The position numbers and the translations under genes are program-made. Below are positions 18,008-27,694 of a DNA stretch of 36,775 nucleotides, in pieces. The notes under the pieces were generated by a model, which was not told the origin of the DNA, searched no databases, and saw only the letters and a list, made by a program, of their open reading frames with translations. The first letter of the stretch is position 1; every line of letters starts with the position of its first letter. The stretch is from Bacillus sp. AFS029637 (GTDB lineage Bacteria > Bacillota > Bacilli > Bacillales > Bacillaceae_G). The DNA lies in NCBI RefSeq assembly GCF_002584985.1, contig NZ_NUPZ01000033.1, positions 171,629-208,403 of the forward strand, in the 5' to 3' direction.

Positions 18008-20260
18008 CTATTGTTTCGTCACAGGTGCAAATTTTGCTAATAAACGTTTAACGCCAATTGGGCTTGGGAACGCAATATCTAATTCTTTTGCATCACCTTC
18101 ACCTTTTACACTTACAACTGTACCGACTCCCCACTTTTGGTGGGAAGCTTTATCTCCTACTGCCCAGCCAATTTGCTCGCCACCTGTTGTCTTAACAGCC
18201 GGACGTACGAAAGCTGAGCGAGAACGTGTCGTTCCAGTGCTTGTCGCCATTGCACCTGTCGTTCTTCCTTTTGCCTTTGCCCCAAACGAAGTCTCACGCT
18301 TCGGCGCTGTTTCATTTAATGATTCCACTAGCTCTGCTGGGATTTCTGTAATAAATCGAGATGCTGCATTCATACTTGTTCTACCAAATAAAGTACGCAT
18401 TTGCGCATTGGATAAATATAACTCTTCTTCTGCACGAGTAATACCTACATAAGCAAGACGACGCTCTTCTTGCATTTCATCTTCTTCCATTAGAGAACGA
18501 GTATGCGGGAATATTCCTTCCTCTAACCCAACAATAAAGACGACTGGGAATTCTAATCCTTTCGCTGAGTGCATCGTCATTAAAATAACTTCCTCACCAG
18601 CAGTTGGATCTTCATCTACACGATCAATATCAGCAACAAGCGCCAAATCTGTTAAGAATGCAACTAGGCTCTTATCTTCGCTTTGAGATTCGAATGTTTG
18701 CGTAACAGATAAAAACTCGTCTAAGTTTTCTAAACGACCTTCTGCTTCTAAAGTACGCTCGTTTTTCAACATATCGCGATAGCCTGTTTTTTCAATAACT
18801 TCTTCAACTAATTCTGTAACAGATAAATACTCTTGCATATTTACCCAGTTGTGTAATAGGCCTGCGAATTCTTTTACTGCCTTTGTAACCTTTGCACTTA
18901 CTCCAACATGCTCAATCTCATCGAATACAGCCGTTAATGAAATTCCATTTTGTACACCGTAATTAATAATTTTATCGATAGAAGTCGCACCAATTCCGCG
19001 CTTTGGTACGTTAATAATACGCGCGAAACTAATCTCATCATCTGGATTCCCAATTAAACGTAAATACGCCAAAATGTCTTTAATCTCTTTACGATCGTAG
19101 AACTTCGTACCACCGACAATTTTGTAAGGAATATTAGATTTCAGGAAAATCTCCTCGATCATACGAGACTGAGCATTGGTACGATATAACACTGCAAAAT
19201 CAGTATATTTTCGTTTCCCCATTTGAATATCGTCACGAATTTTTTTCGCAACAACATATGCTTCGTCTTTTTCCGTTGCAGCACGGTAATACGAGATTTT
19301 GCTTCCAACTTGATTATCTGTCCATAATTTTTTCGGTTTACGATTCGTATTTTTTTCAATTACAGCATTTGCTGCATTTAAAATATTTTGAGATGAACGG
19401 TAATTTTGTTCTAACAAAATTACTTGCGCATTCTCATAGTCTTTTTCGAATGACAAAATGTTAGAGATATCCGCACCACGCCAGCGATAAATAGACTGAT
19501 CAGAGTCACCGACAACACAAAGGTTTTTAAAACGCGCTGCCAAATGTTTAACAAGAAGATACTGAGCTTTATTCGTATCTTGATACTCATCAACGTGAAT
19601 ATACTGGAACTTACGCTGATAAAACTCTAATACTTCTGGAACACGTTCAAACAGCTGAATCGTCGTCATAATTAAATCATCAAAGTCTAATGAGTTATTT
19701 TTCAAAAGTCGTTTTTGATATTCTGTATATACATCGCTCGTTAATTTTTCATATGGATCAGCGATTGTAATTTTTTTTGCATATTTATCGGCAGATAACA
19801 GTTCATTTTTCGCATTACTAATACCTGCTAAAATAGAGCGCGGCTCAAACTTCTTCGGATCAATATTGCGCTCTTTCATAATTTTTTTGACCACAGTTAA
19901 CTGATCACCTGCATCTAAAATCGTAAAGTTACGATTAATCCCGATGCGGTCAATATCACGTCGCAAAATACGTACGCACATAGAGTGGAACGTAGAAATC
20001 CAAATATCTTCTGCTTCTGGTCCAACAAGTGTATCAATACGCTCGCGCATTTCACGAGCAGCTTTATTTGTGAAGGTAATTGCTAGCACATTCCATGGCG
20101 CCACACCTTTTTCACCAAGTAAATACGCAATACGATGTGTTAACACACGTGTTTTACCACTACCTGCGCCTGCCATTAATAGAAGTGGGCCATTCGTTGT
20201 TTGTACTGCTTTTTGTTGCTGTGGATTTAAACCGTTTAATAACTTATCTGTCATACTCAT
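18008..20260 (-). CDS. pcrA: ATP-dependent DNA helicase PcrA
   Basis: Superfamily 1A 3'-5' helicase (UvrD/Rep type) of 750 residues that acts in nucleotide excision repair, replication restart and plasmid rolling-circle replication. Walker A GAGSGKT is at 31-37; DEYQDTN (motif II), [13 protein letters not shown] (motif III), LLEQNYRS (motif IV) and [12 protein letters not shown] (motif VI) are all seen. The C-terminal extension ends in a Tudor-like segment ([25 protein letters not shown]) known to contact RNA polymerase in PcrA. The chosen ATG (20260) follows AGGTG at 9 nt. A GTG 12 bases upstream is open too but has poor spacing; an ATG at 20254 is a third option. It follows pcrB directly. 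Confidence 0.97.
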   Translation of the reverse strand: MSMTDKLLNGLNPQQQKAVQTTNGPLLLMAGAGSGKTRVLTHRIAYLLGEKGVAPWNVLAITFTNKAAREMRERIDTLVGPEAEDIWISTFHSMCVRILRRDIDRIGINRNFTILDAGDQLTVVKKIMKERNIDPKKFEPRSILAGISNAKNELLSADKYAKKITIADPYEKLTSDVYTEYQKRLLKNNSLDFDDLIMTTIQLFERVPEVLEFYQRKFQYIHVDEYQDTNKAQYLLVKHLAARFKNLCVVGDSDQSIYRWRGADISNILSFEKDYENAQVILLEQNYRSSQNILNAANAVIEKNTNRKPKKLWTDNQVGSKISYYRAATEKDEAYVVAKKIRDDIQMGKRKYTDFAVLYRTNAQSRMIEEIFLKSNIPYKIVGGTKFYDRKEIKDILAYLRLIGNPDDEISFARIINVPKRGIGATSIDKIINYGVQNGISLTAVFDEIEHVGVSAKVTKAVKEFAGLLHNWVNMQEYLSVTELVEEVIEKTGYRDMLKNERTLEAEGRLENLDEFLSVTQTFESQSEDKSLVAFLTDLALVADIDRVDEDPTAGEEVILMTMHSAKGLEFPVVFIVGLEEGIFPHTRSLMEEDEMQEERRLAYVGITRAEEELYLSNAQMRTLFGRTSMNAASRFITEIPAELVESLNETAPKRETSFGAKAKGRTTGAMATSTGTTRSRSAFVRPAVKTTGGEQIGWAVGDKASHQKWGVGTVVSVKGEGDAKELDIAFPSPIGVKRLLAKFAPVTKQ

Positions 20261-20272
20261 ATACGCCTGCAC

Positions 20273-20962
20273 CTACTCTCCTTTTACTGCTTTAACTGTT
20301 TTTAACGCCGCTTTTATATCATCATAAATAACATTTCCAACAACTACTGTATCAGCATACTGTGCCATTTCTTTCGCTTGTTCTGCATTAGAAATACCAC
20401 CGCCATAATATAGCTTCGCTTGTTTCAATTCTTCTTTTACATTTTTAACAAGTTCAATATCGCCATACGTACCGCTATATTCTAAATAAAATATCGGTAA
20501 ATGTAATAGCTTGTCTGCTAAACGCGCATATGCGATAACATCATCTTCTGTTAAATCACATTTTGCATCTGTAAGTTGGGCTACTTTCGCTTCTGGATTT
20601 AAAACACAATACCCTTCCATGAAAATTTCGTCCCAGTCCATAATATCCCCAAATTCTTTCAATGCCTCATGATGAACCCCTGTTACCCATTCTACCTTTC
20701 GGCTATTTAAAACACTTGGGATGTAATAAAAATCAAACCCTGGTGTAATTGCTTCCACATCAGAAACCTCTAATACACAAGGAACTGCATATCTACGAAT
20801 GCTAACTAGCATGTGCAATACATTATCAATTGTTATGCCGTCACTTCCACCTACAATAACAGCGTCTGTTCCAGACTCACAAATCATTTCTAAATGTTCA
20901 TCGCTTAACTCCTTATTTGGATCAAGCTTAAATACATGTTTCCACCCGGAAATATCGTACAT
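20273..20962 (-). CDS. pcrB: Heptaprenylglyceryl phosphate synthase PcrB
   Basis: A 229-residue TIM-barrel prenyltransferase. In Bacillus, PcrB joins heptaprenyl diphosphate to sn-glycerol-1-phosphate, producing an archaeal-type ether lipid; the product is dephosphorylated and acetylated. The sequence shows the conserved [39 protein letters not shown] and [10 protein letters not shown] blocks, and the phosphate-binding [16 protein letters not shown] near 185-200. It starts after AAAGGGTGTTTTC and ends 12 nt before pcrA, whose ribosome site lies at this junction. The pairing with pcrA is conserved but no functional link is known. Confidence 0.95.
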   Translation of the reverse strand: MYDISGWKHVFKLDPNKELSDEHLEMICESGTDAVIVGGSDGITIDNVLHMLVSIRRYAVPCVLEVSDVEAITPGFDFYYIPSVLNSRKVEWVTGVHHEALKEFGDIMDWDEIFMEGYCVLNPEAKVAQLTDAKCDLTEDDVIAYARLADKLLHLPIFYLEYSGTYGDIELVKNVKEELKQAKLYYGGGISNAEQAKEMAQYADTVVVGNVIYDDIKAALKTVKAVKGE

Positions 20963-21257
20963 GAAAACACCCTTTCTTTTCTCTAGTTATATATATGTCT
21001 GTTCAAAATAACAGTTAATTTTCATCAAGATTTTGGATAATAGAAATTCTATTTTTTTCCAAATATACAAATTTAATTTTAAACTTCTTTTTGTGCATTC
21101 TTTCATTATAACAAAAAAAGCTACTTACACACACGCCCATTCCAACATCTTTTTCCACGTCAAATGTTGGATTACATATCACCAAAATCACATGGGATAC
21201 TAATAAAAGAAATAGTATTTACTATTTCGAAGTTCATCAAAAAGGAGTGTTTTTCTA
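20963..21257. other. Divergent intergenic region between pcrB and the DUF2892 gene
   Basis: About 295 bp, AT-rich, no gene seen. It must hold both divergent promoters, but no pair of boxes is clear enough to call. It contains an imperfect hairpin TCCAACAT (21141-21148) with ATGTTGGA (21164-21171), and a perfect short palindrome at 21209-21228 listed separately. Confidence 0.6.
21209..21228. promoter_or_regulatory. Operator-like palindrome before the DUF2892 gene
   Basis: GAAATAGTA-tt-TACTATTTC is a perfect 9-bp inverted repeat with a 2-bp centre, about 13 bp upstream of the AAAAAGGAG ribosome site. Its size and position suit a dimeric repressor; the TACTATTT half-site recalls DUF24/MarR-type (YodB-like) sites, from memory only. 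Confidence 0.5.
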
Positions 21258-21635
21258 ATGAAGCAAAACATCGGTACAATCAATGCTCTAATTCGGATTA
21301 CGCTCGGACTTATCCTCTTCGGTTGTAGTACCGCTAAACTCGTACGCAAACCGTGGTGCACTTGGTCTAAAGTTTTATTATGGATTGGTGCAATGAAAGT
21401 TGCAGAGGGAATTGTTCGTTTCTGCCCTATTGCTGAAGTATGTAAATTTGGAAAATTCATGAGTATGGGCGCATTTAAAATGCCTAGCATGAATTTTGCT
21501 GAAAAAGGACATGCTAAAGAAGAAGTGAATCAAACTTCCAATCATGACAAACCACAGTCAACTGGAAGTTATGACGCTTCTGACAAAGAGATTGAGTCAG
21601 CGATTGAAGATATAATCCTGGCAAAACCGCTTTGA
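21258..21635 (+). CDS. DUF2892 (YgaP-type transmembrane domain) protein
   Basis: A 125-residue protein. Residues 3-70 match the DUF2892/YgaP transmembrane domain: start KQNIGTINALIRITLGLILFG, a second hydrophobic segment at about 37-53, and the conserved Cys-Pro motif RFCPIAEVC (C56, C62). Additional cysteines C23 and C34 lie in or near the membrane part. From residue 80 there is a polar, acidic tail without known domain. In other bacteria this domain is fused to or next to rhodanese sulfurtransferases; none is present here. Start at ATG after AAAAAGGAGTGTTTTTCTA. Single gene with its own terminator and an operator-like palindrome upstream. Function unknown; family call good. Confidence 0.8.
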   Translation: MKQNIGTINALIRITLGLILFGCSTAKLVRKPWCTWSKVLLWIGAMKVAEGIVRFCPIAEVCKFGKFMSMGAFKMPSMNFAEKGHAKEEVNQTSNHDKPQSTGSYDASDKEIESAIEDIILAKPL

Positions 21636-21668
21636 ATCATTTGTCACGATGCAAGATGCTCTCAAAGG

Positions 21669-21708
21669 GACTTAGCTGCTGCAGTGGGCGGTTAAGTCTT
21701 CTTTATTT
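21669..21708 (+). terminator. Terminator after the DUF2892 gene
   Basis: GACTTAGCTGCT (21669-21680) pairs with GGGCGGTTAAGTC (21686-21698) including wobble pairs, followed by TTCTTTATTTT. The gap onward to 21800 shows nothing else. Confidence 0.6.
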
Positions 21709-21800
21709 TAACATAAAATGGAACGTATATTCTCGTTTTAAACTTAAGACGTACATAATAAGTGTCAATATGAAATTTCAGAAAATTAAGTGTAAACCCC

Positions 21801-21840
21801 TTGCTTAAAATGATATAAAAGTGATATCATTTTTATATCA
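21801..21840 (+). promoter_or_regulatory. Promoter with nested inverted repeats before the SPFH gene
   Basis: TTGCTT (21801-21806), 18 bp, TATCAT (21825-21830). Overlapping the -10 box are two nested inverted repeats: AAAATGATAT (21807-21816) with ATATCATTTT (21824-21833), and TGATATAAAA (21811-21820) with TTTTATATCA (21831-21840). The arrangement looks like an operator for a dimeric or ribbon-helix-helix repressor. Confidence 0.55.
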
Positions 21841-21852
21841 GGAGGCGATCAT

Positions 21853-22698
21853 ATGAAAGAAAAACAAGTATTTTATGTAAATGGTTTTCTCGGTATTATT
21901 GGCATTTTGATTTTAGCTGCTATCGGTGTATTTTTCCTTGCGCAAGAAATTTTCATAGGAGCAGCATTAACTATTATTTTAGCCGCGGTTCTCGCGACAG
22001 GCATCGGTATCGTTCAACCGAATCAAGCGAAAGTTATTACGTTCTTCGGTAATTATTTAGGAACAATCCGTCAAAATGGTTTATTTTTAACGATTCCATT
22101 CGCATTCCGTCAAACTGTATCTTTACGTGTTGAAAACTTTAACAGTAAAAAATTAAAAGTAAATGATGTTGACGGAAATCCAATTGAAATTGCTGCCGTT
22201 ATCGTATATAAAGTTGTTGATTCTGCAAAAGCAATGTTTGGTGTTGAACATTATGATCGTTTTGTAGAAATTCAAAGTGAAACGGCAATCCGCCACGTTG
22301 CAACAAAATATCCTTATGACAATTTCCAAGATGAAACCAGCGTTACGTTACGCGGAAATACTGAAGAAGTCTCTGAGGAGTTAAAACGCGAGCTAGAGGC
22401 GCGACTTGAAATTGCCGGCGTAGAAGTATTAGAAACTCGTTTAACGCACTTAGCTTACGCAACAGAAATTGCCCATGCAATGTTACAACGTCAACAAGCG
22501 AAAGCAGTATTAGCTGCTAGAAAAGAAATTGTTGAAGGTGCTGTGAAGATGGCAAAAGATTCAATCCATATGTTAGATGAAGAAGGCGTGCTGGAATTAG
22601 ATGACGAGCGTAAAGCGAATATGGTAAACAACTTATTAGTTGCTATCGTTTCAGATAAAGGTGCGCAACCAGTCATTAATACAGGAAGCCTATACTAA
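21853..22698 (+). CDS. SPFH/band 7-domain membrane protein
   Basis: A 281-residue membrane-anchored protein of the stomatin/prohibitin/flotillin superfamily. Two adjacent hydrophobic segments at about 10-30 and 33-52 anchor it. The SPFH domain follows (GIVQPNQAKVITFFGNYLGTIRQNGLFLTIPF, then RVENFNSKKLKVNDVDGNPIEIAAVIVYKV) up to about residue 190. A helical segment with alanine, glutamate and lysine repeats (AHAMLQRQQAKAVLAARKEIVEGAV) then resembles the oligomerising part of band 7 proteins. A very strong AGGAGGCGATC site precedes the ATG. It is followed after 15 nt by a 54-residue ribbon-helix-helix gene. Likely forms large membrane assemblies; its cellular role is not known. Confidence 0.9.
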   Translation: MKEKQVFYVNGFLGIIGILILAAIGVFFLAQEIFIGAALTIILAAVLATGIGIVQPNQAKVITFFGNYLGTIRQNGLFLTIPFAFRQTVSLRVENFNSKKLKVNDVDGNPIEIAAVIVYKVVDSAKAMFGVEHYDRFVEIQSETAIRHVATKYPYDNFQDETSVTLRGNTEEVSEELKRELEARLEIAGVEVLETRLTHLAYATEIAHAMLQRQQAKAVLAARKEIVEGAVKMAKDSIHMLDEEGVLELDDERKANMVNNLLVAIVSDKGAQPVINTGSLY

Positions 22699-22713
22699 GG
22701 GCTATAAGAAATT

Positions 22714-22878
22714 ATGGCTAAAAAGAAAAGCTTTCCATTACGTATTGATCCTGAATTACACGCAGTCATCGAAAAATGGGCGAATGATGAGTTTCGTAGC
22801 GTCAATGCACACATCGAGTATTTACTTCGAGAAATGGCAAAGCAAAAAGGAAAATTAAAAAAAGATAAAGATGCATAA
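22714..22878 (+). CDS. Arc-type ribbon-helix-helix small protein
   Basis: A 54-residue gene starting at ATG (22714-22716), 15 nt after the SPFH stop and with AAGGG upstream. The product begins MAKKKSFPLRIDPELHAVIEKWA and continues NDEFRSVNAHIEYLLREMAKQKGK, which fits the beta-helix-helix pattern of Arc/MetJ-type DNA-binding proteins: short strand with alternating residues (SFPLRI), PELHAVIEKWA helix, then the SVNAHIEYLLREM second helix. The lysine-rich tail is disordered. It may bind the nested inverted repeats in front of the SPFH gene and regulate the pair, but that is inference. A strong terminator follows. An overlapping longer frame (22640-22858) is a shadow. Confidence 0.8.
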   Translation: MAKKKSFPLRIDPELHAVIEKWANDEFRSVNAHIEYLLREMAKQKGKLKKDKDA

Positions 22879-22880
22879 AA

Positions 22881-22911
22881 AAATCCCGCTGATTTCTCAG
22901 CGGGATTTTTT
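22881..22911. terminator. Shared terminator of the SPFH unit and the purine operon
   Basis: AAATCCCGCTGA (22881-22892), loop TTTC, TCAGCGGGATTT (22897-22908), flanked by A-run and T-run so that it can act on both strands. It lies 2 nt after the RHH gene and 5 nt after the purD stop. Confidence 0.92.
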
Positions 22912-22916
22912 GCATA

Positions 22917-24191
<1,275 letters not shown>

Positions 24192-24261
24192 TCATCCCCC
24201 AATACTTAAATAAGTACAAACTAGAAGCTATGCTCCTAGTTTGTTTTTCTATCAATGTAAG

Positions 24262-24402
24262 TTTAAAAAGGAGGATCTAGAGAACCGAGCAGGTCGAGAC
24301 GCATTCGCCAGGAGGACACGGAGTGTAGCTTTCCTACATGAGTACCGCACTGGCAATGCAACGACGACATGCGACAGTTATCTTGACCGGACTTTTTAAA
24401 CA
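24262..24402. repeat. Structured GC-richer element inserted between purH and purD
   Basis: The ends form a perfect 10-bp inverted repeat, GTTTAAAAAG (24262-24271) and CTTTTTAAAC (24393-24402). Inside are nested pairings: GTCG 24294-24297 with CGAC 24363-24366, GCATT 24302-24306 with AATGC 24356-24360, GCCAG 24308-24312 with CTGGC 24351-24355, and TGTAG 24325-24329 with CTACA 24335-24339. The interior is visibly richer in G and C than the flanks. A near-repeat, CTATCAATGT (24250-24259) and CTATTAATGT (24408-24417), brackets it and could be a degenerate target-site duplication. It resembles the small mobile-looking repeats (bcr-type) of the B. cereus group; membership in a named family is not verified. 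Confidence 0.6.
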
Positions 24403-24409
24403 TCCTCTA

Positions 24410-25945
24410 TTAATGTTTGAAATGACGTACACCAGTGAACACCATAGCAATCCCATACTCATCTGCCATTTTAATAGAATCTTCATCACGAATTGATCCA
24501 CCTGGTTGAATGATTGCTGTAATACCAGCTTTTGCTGCTTCTTCCACTGTATCTGGCATTGGGAAGAAAGCATCAGATGCAAGTGCGCTACCTTGTGCTT
24601 TTTCACTAGCTTGCGTGATTGCAATTTTCGCAGAACCTACGCGGTTCATTTGTCCTGCACCTACCCCAATTGTCATATCATCTTTTGCTAAAACAATTGC
24701 ATTTGATTTCACATGTTTTACAACTTTCCAAGCTAGTTTTAAATCTTTCCACTCTTGCTCTGACGGTTCACGTTTTGTCGGAATTGAAATTGTACTTTCA
24801 TCTAATGATAACGTATCTTCTTCTTGAACAAGAAGTCCCCCTTGTACAGAAGTTAGTTTTTTACTTGCACTTGTCGCTTTTTCAATATTTACAGTTAGTA
24901 AGCGTAAGTTCTTCTTACTTTGCAACACTTCTAAAGCTTCTTGTGAGAACGAAGGCGCGATAACAATTTCTAAGAAAATTTCATGTAATTTTTCAGCTGT
25001 CGCTTTGTCAATTTCGCGATTCGCTGCAATAATACCGCCAAAAATTGATACTGGATCCGCCTCATAAGCACGTGTGTATGCTTCATGAATATCAGTACCT
25101 ACTCCAACGCCACATGGATTCATATGTTTTACCGCTACTACTGCTGGTTCTGTAAATTCTTTAACGATGCTAAGCGCTGCATCTGCATCATTAATATTGT
25201 TATAAGATAATTCTTTTCCGTGCAATTGTTCTGCATATGCAACTGAAGAAGTGGCTGCGAATGGCGCTTTATAGAAAGTTGCCTTTTGATGCGGGTTCTC
25301 GCCATAACGTAAGTCTTGTTTTTTCTCAAATGTCACAGTTAACGTTTCTGGACTTTCTTCACCCATTTGCTCTGTTAAATAGTTAGAAATTAGCGCATCA
25401 TAAGCTGCTGTATGACGGAATACTTTCGCTGCTAATTTACGTTTCGTTTCTTCTTTTACTTCGCCGTTCTCTTTCAATTCTGCTAACACAACATCATAAT
25501 CTACTGGATCTACAATGACAGACACGAATTTATGATTTTTCGCAGCAGAGCGAATCATTGTTGGGCCACCGATATCAATATTTTCAATTGCATCAGCAAA
25601 TGTTACATCAGGCTTAGCGATTGTTTCTTTAAATGGATATAAGTTAACAACAACAAAATCAATTGCTTGAATGCCTAGTTCATTCATTTGCGCTACATGT
25701 GTTTCATTATCACGAACCGCTAATAGACCACCATGAATATTTGGATGTAATGTTTTTACACGGCCATCCATAATTTCTGGGAAACCAGTTACTTCAGAAA
25801 TACCGATTACTTGTAAACCGTTTTCTTCTAGTAATTTTTTCGTACCACCTGTTGAAATAACTTCAATCCCTTGTTCTAGTAAACCTTTAACAAATTCTAC
25901 TACCCCCGTTTTATCTGAAACACTTACTAATGCACGCTTTTTCAT
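24410..25945 (-). CDS. purH: Bifunctional AICAR transformylase / IMP cyclohydrolase
   Basis: Catalyses the last two steps of purine synthesis: formyl transfer from 10-formyl-THF to AICAR, then ring closure to IMP. The 511-residue length is standard. The N-terminal cyclohydrolase domain (1-200) has the methylglyoxal-synthase-like fold with [13 protein letters not shown] and [15 protein letters not shown]. The C-terminal transformylase domain has the catalytic K273-H274 pair in [10 protein letters not shown] and the [27 protein letters not shown] segment. It starts after AGGGGTGAATGATCA, 24 nt after purN. Its 3' end abuts the repeat-like element before purD. Confidence 0.97.
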   Translation of the reverse strand: MKKRALVSVSDKTGVVEFVKGLLEQGIEVISTGGTKKLLEENGLQVIGISEVTGFPEIMDGRVKTLHPNIHGGLLAVRDNETHVAQMNELGIQAIDFVVVNLYPFKETIAKPDVTFADAIENIDIGGPTMIRSAAKNHKFVSVIVDPVDYDVVLAELKENGEVKEETKRKLAAKVFRHTAAYDALISNYLTEQMGEESPETLTVTFEKKQDLRYGENPHQKATFYKAPFAATSSVAYAEQLHGKELSYNNINDADAALSIVKEFTEPAVVAVKHMNPCGVGVGTDIHEAYTRAYEADPVSIFGGIIAANREIDKATAEKLHEIFLEIVIAPSFSQEALEVLQSKKNLRLLTVNIEKATSASKKLTSVQGGLLVQEEDTLSLDESTISIPTKREPSEQEWKDLKLAWKVVKHVKSNAIVLAKDDMTIGVGAGQMNRVGSAKIAITQASEKAQGSALASDAFFPMPDTVEEAAKAGITAIIQPGGSIRDEDSIKMADEYGIAMVFTGVRHFKH

Positions 25946-25969
25946 TGATCATTCACCCCTAGTTGTATG

Positions 25970-26557
25970 TTAGTTAACAGTTGGTTCTTTCACAGACTGC
26001 ACAATTTGATTCACTGTATTTACGTATAATTGATGTTCCACTTGTTGGATTTTCTTTTGTAAGCTTTCTCTCGTATCCCCTTTAGAAACAGCTACTGCTT
26101 CTTGCGCAATAATTGGACCTGTATCCATACCTGCATCTACATAATGAATTGTTACTCCCGTTACTTTCACTCCTGCTTCTAACGCTTGGCCGATAGCATC
26201 TTTACCTGGAAAACTGGGTAATAGTGATGGATGAATATTAATAATCTTCCCGCCGTATGCTTCTAGTAACGTCGGTCCAATTAAACGCATATAGCCAGCT
26301 AAAATAACATAATCAATTTCATATTCTTCTAGCTTCTTTAATATCTCTTTTTCAAATGCTTCTTTTGACTCATATTCTTTCGCTGAAAAGGCGAAGCATG
26401 GAATATGATGATAATGTGCTCGCCCAACAGCGCGTGCTTCTGGTTTATCACATACTAATAAACTAATTTCTGCACCCAATCTTTTTTCTTCTACCGCATT
26501 AACGAGAGATTGAAAGTTAGATCCACTTCCAGAAGCAAAAACTGCTAATCTACTCAT
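25970..26557 (-). CDS. purN: Phosphoribosylglycinamide formyltransferase
   Basis: Folate-dependent GAR transformylase, step 3. The protein has 195 residues, normal for PurN. The phosphate-binding [13 protein letters not shown] is at 7-19; catalytic N107 and H109 lie in [13 protein letters not shown], and D145 in [13 protein letters not shown]. Its ATG overlaps the purM stop by 4 nt (ATGA), which indicates translational coupling. No formate-dependent PurT is seen in the window, so this is the operon's enzyme for the step. Confidence 0.97.
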   Translation of the reverse strand: MSRLAVFASGSGSNFQSLVNAVEEKRLGAEISLLVCDKPEARAVGRAHYHHIPCFAFSAKEYESKEAFEKEILKKLEEYEIDYVILAGYMRLIGPTLLEAYGGKIINIHPSLLPSFPGKDAIGQALEAGVKVTGVTIHYVDAGMDTGPIIAQEAVAVSKGDTRESLQKKIQQVEHQLYVNTVNQIVQSVKEPTVN

Positions 26558-27594
26558 AGTACTGTGCTCCCATTGAAGGTAACGCCAGCTCCTTGTACAG
26601 TACGTCCAATAATACGAGCTGTTTCTCCTTGCTCTTCAAGAAGACGAACAACATCTTTTGCATCTTCTTCCTTCACCGCTACTACCATACCAATACCCAT
26701 GTTAAAAATATTGAACATTTCTTTCTCTTCTAATTCCCCAATTTCTTGAAGTAAATGGAAGATCGGTTGGATTTTCCAAGATCCTAGCTCAATTTCAGCA
26801 CCAATTCCTTCTGGCAACATACGTGGGATATTTTCAATGAATCCGCCACCTGTAATATGTGCCATACCGTATACTTCATGTTTCTTCAATAGTTCTAAAA
26901 TAGGTTTGACATAAATTTTCGTTGGTTTTAATAATTCTTCACCAAGAGGTAGCTCTAAGCGTCCATAAATGCGATCTAAAGATAGTTCTCCATCTTCTAG
27001 TAGTACTTTTCGTACTAAAGAGTAACCATTACTATGAATACCGCTAGATGCTAAGCCAATTAATACGTGACCAGCTTCAATTTTTTCACCTGTTACAATT
27101 TTCTTTTTATCAACGATCCCAACTGTAAAGCCCGCTAAATCGTATTCTTCCGTAGAATACATTCCTGGCATTTCAGCTGTTTCTCCACCAATTAATGCAC
27201 AACCAGCTTGGCGACAACCTTCTGATATACCTTTGACGATGTTTTCAATTTTACTAGGTTCAGCTTTACCACAAGCAATATAATCAAGGAAGAAAAGCGG
27301 TTCTGCTCCCTGGACAACAATATCATTTACACACATTGCTACTGCATCAATACCAATTGTGTCATGTTTATCTGCCATAAAAGCGAGCATCAATTTCGTT
27401 CCCACGCCATCTGTTCCAGATACTAATACAGGTTCTTGTAATGCAAATTTTGATAGATCAAACATACCTCCAAAACCGCCTAAACCGCCTAGTACTTCTT
27501 TTCTCATAGTTGTTTGTACGTGTTTTTTCATGCGAGATACCGCTTCATATCCAGCTTCAATATCTACTCCTGCTTGCTTATATGCATTCGCCAT
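26554..27594 (-). CDS. purM: Phosphoribosylformylglycinamidine cyclo-ligase
   Basis: AIR synthetase, step 5: ATP-dependent ring closure of FGAM to aminoimidazole ribotide. The 346-residue protein shows the PurM/PurL superfamily ATP-binding loops: GTDGVGTKL at 60-68, [23 protein letters not shown] around 85-107, and [11 protein letters not shown]. The last part is the C-terminal domain with THITGGG-like [17 protein letters not shown]. The start ATG follows GAGGTGTAATTAACG. A 100-bp gap with a hairpin separates it from purF upstream; it overlaps purN by 4 nt downstream. Confidence 0.97.
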   Translation of the reverse strand: MANAYKQAGVDIEAGYEAVSRMKKHVQTTMRKEVLGGLGGFGGMFDLSKFALQEPVLVSGTDGVGTKLMLAFMADKHDTIGIDAVAMCVNDIVVQGAEPLFFLDYIACGKAEPSKIENIVKGISEGCRQAGCALIGGETAEMPGMYSTEEYDLAGFTVGIVDKKKIVTGEKIEAGHVLIGLASSGIHSNGYSLVRKVLLEDGELSLDRIYGRLELPLGEELLKPTKIYVKPILELLKKHEVYGMAHITGGGFIENIPRMLPEGIGAEIELGSWKIQPIFHLLQEIGELEEKEMFNIFNMGIGMVVAVKEEDAKDVVRLLEEQGETARIIGRTVQGAGVTFNGSTVL

Positions 27595-27658
27595 CGTTAA
27601 TTACACCTCGTCTTTTAATTTCTCCCCATCCAGGACGGGCTATTTTAAGAAAGAAGCC

Positions 27659-27686
27659 AGCTTCTACATCAAATCATGTAGAAGCT
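27659..27686. other. Hairpin between purF and purM
   Basis: AGCTTCTACAT (27659-27669) and ATGTAGAAGCT (27676-27686) form a perfect 11-bp stem with a 6-nt loop. In the operon's direction the stem is followed by GGCTTCTTTCTT, so it lacks a clean T-run; it has one only on the opposite strand. It may be a partial terminator, RNA-processing or stability element. Confidence 0.6.
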
Positions 27687-27694
27687 TTTTCTCC

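Noticed and set aside
22640-22858. Plus-strand 72-codon frame overlapping the end of the SPFH gene
   Set aside because: It overlaps both the SPFH gene and the 54-residue RHH gene in a different frame. The RHH frame has a recognisable fold and ends at the terminator; this one does not.
24334-24624. Minus-strand 96-codon frame across the purH end and the repeat-like element
   Set aside because: It is out of frame with purH over most of its length and continues into a structured non-coding element.
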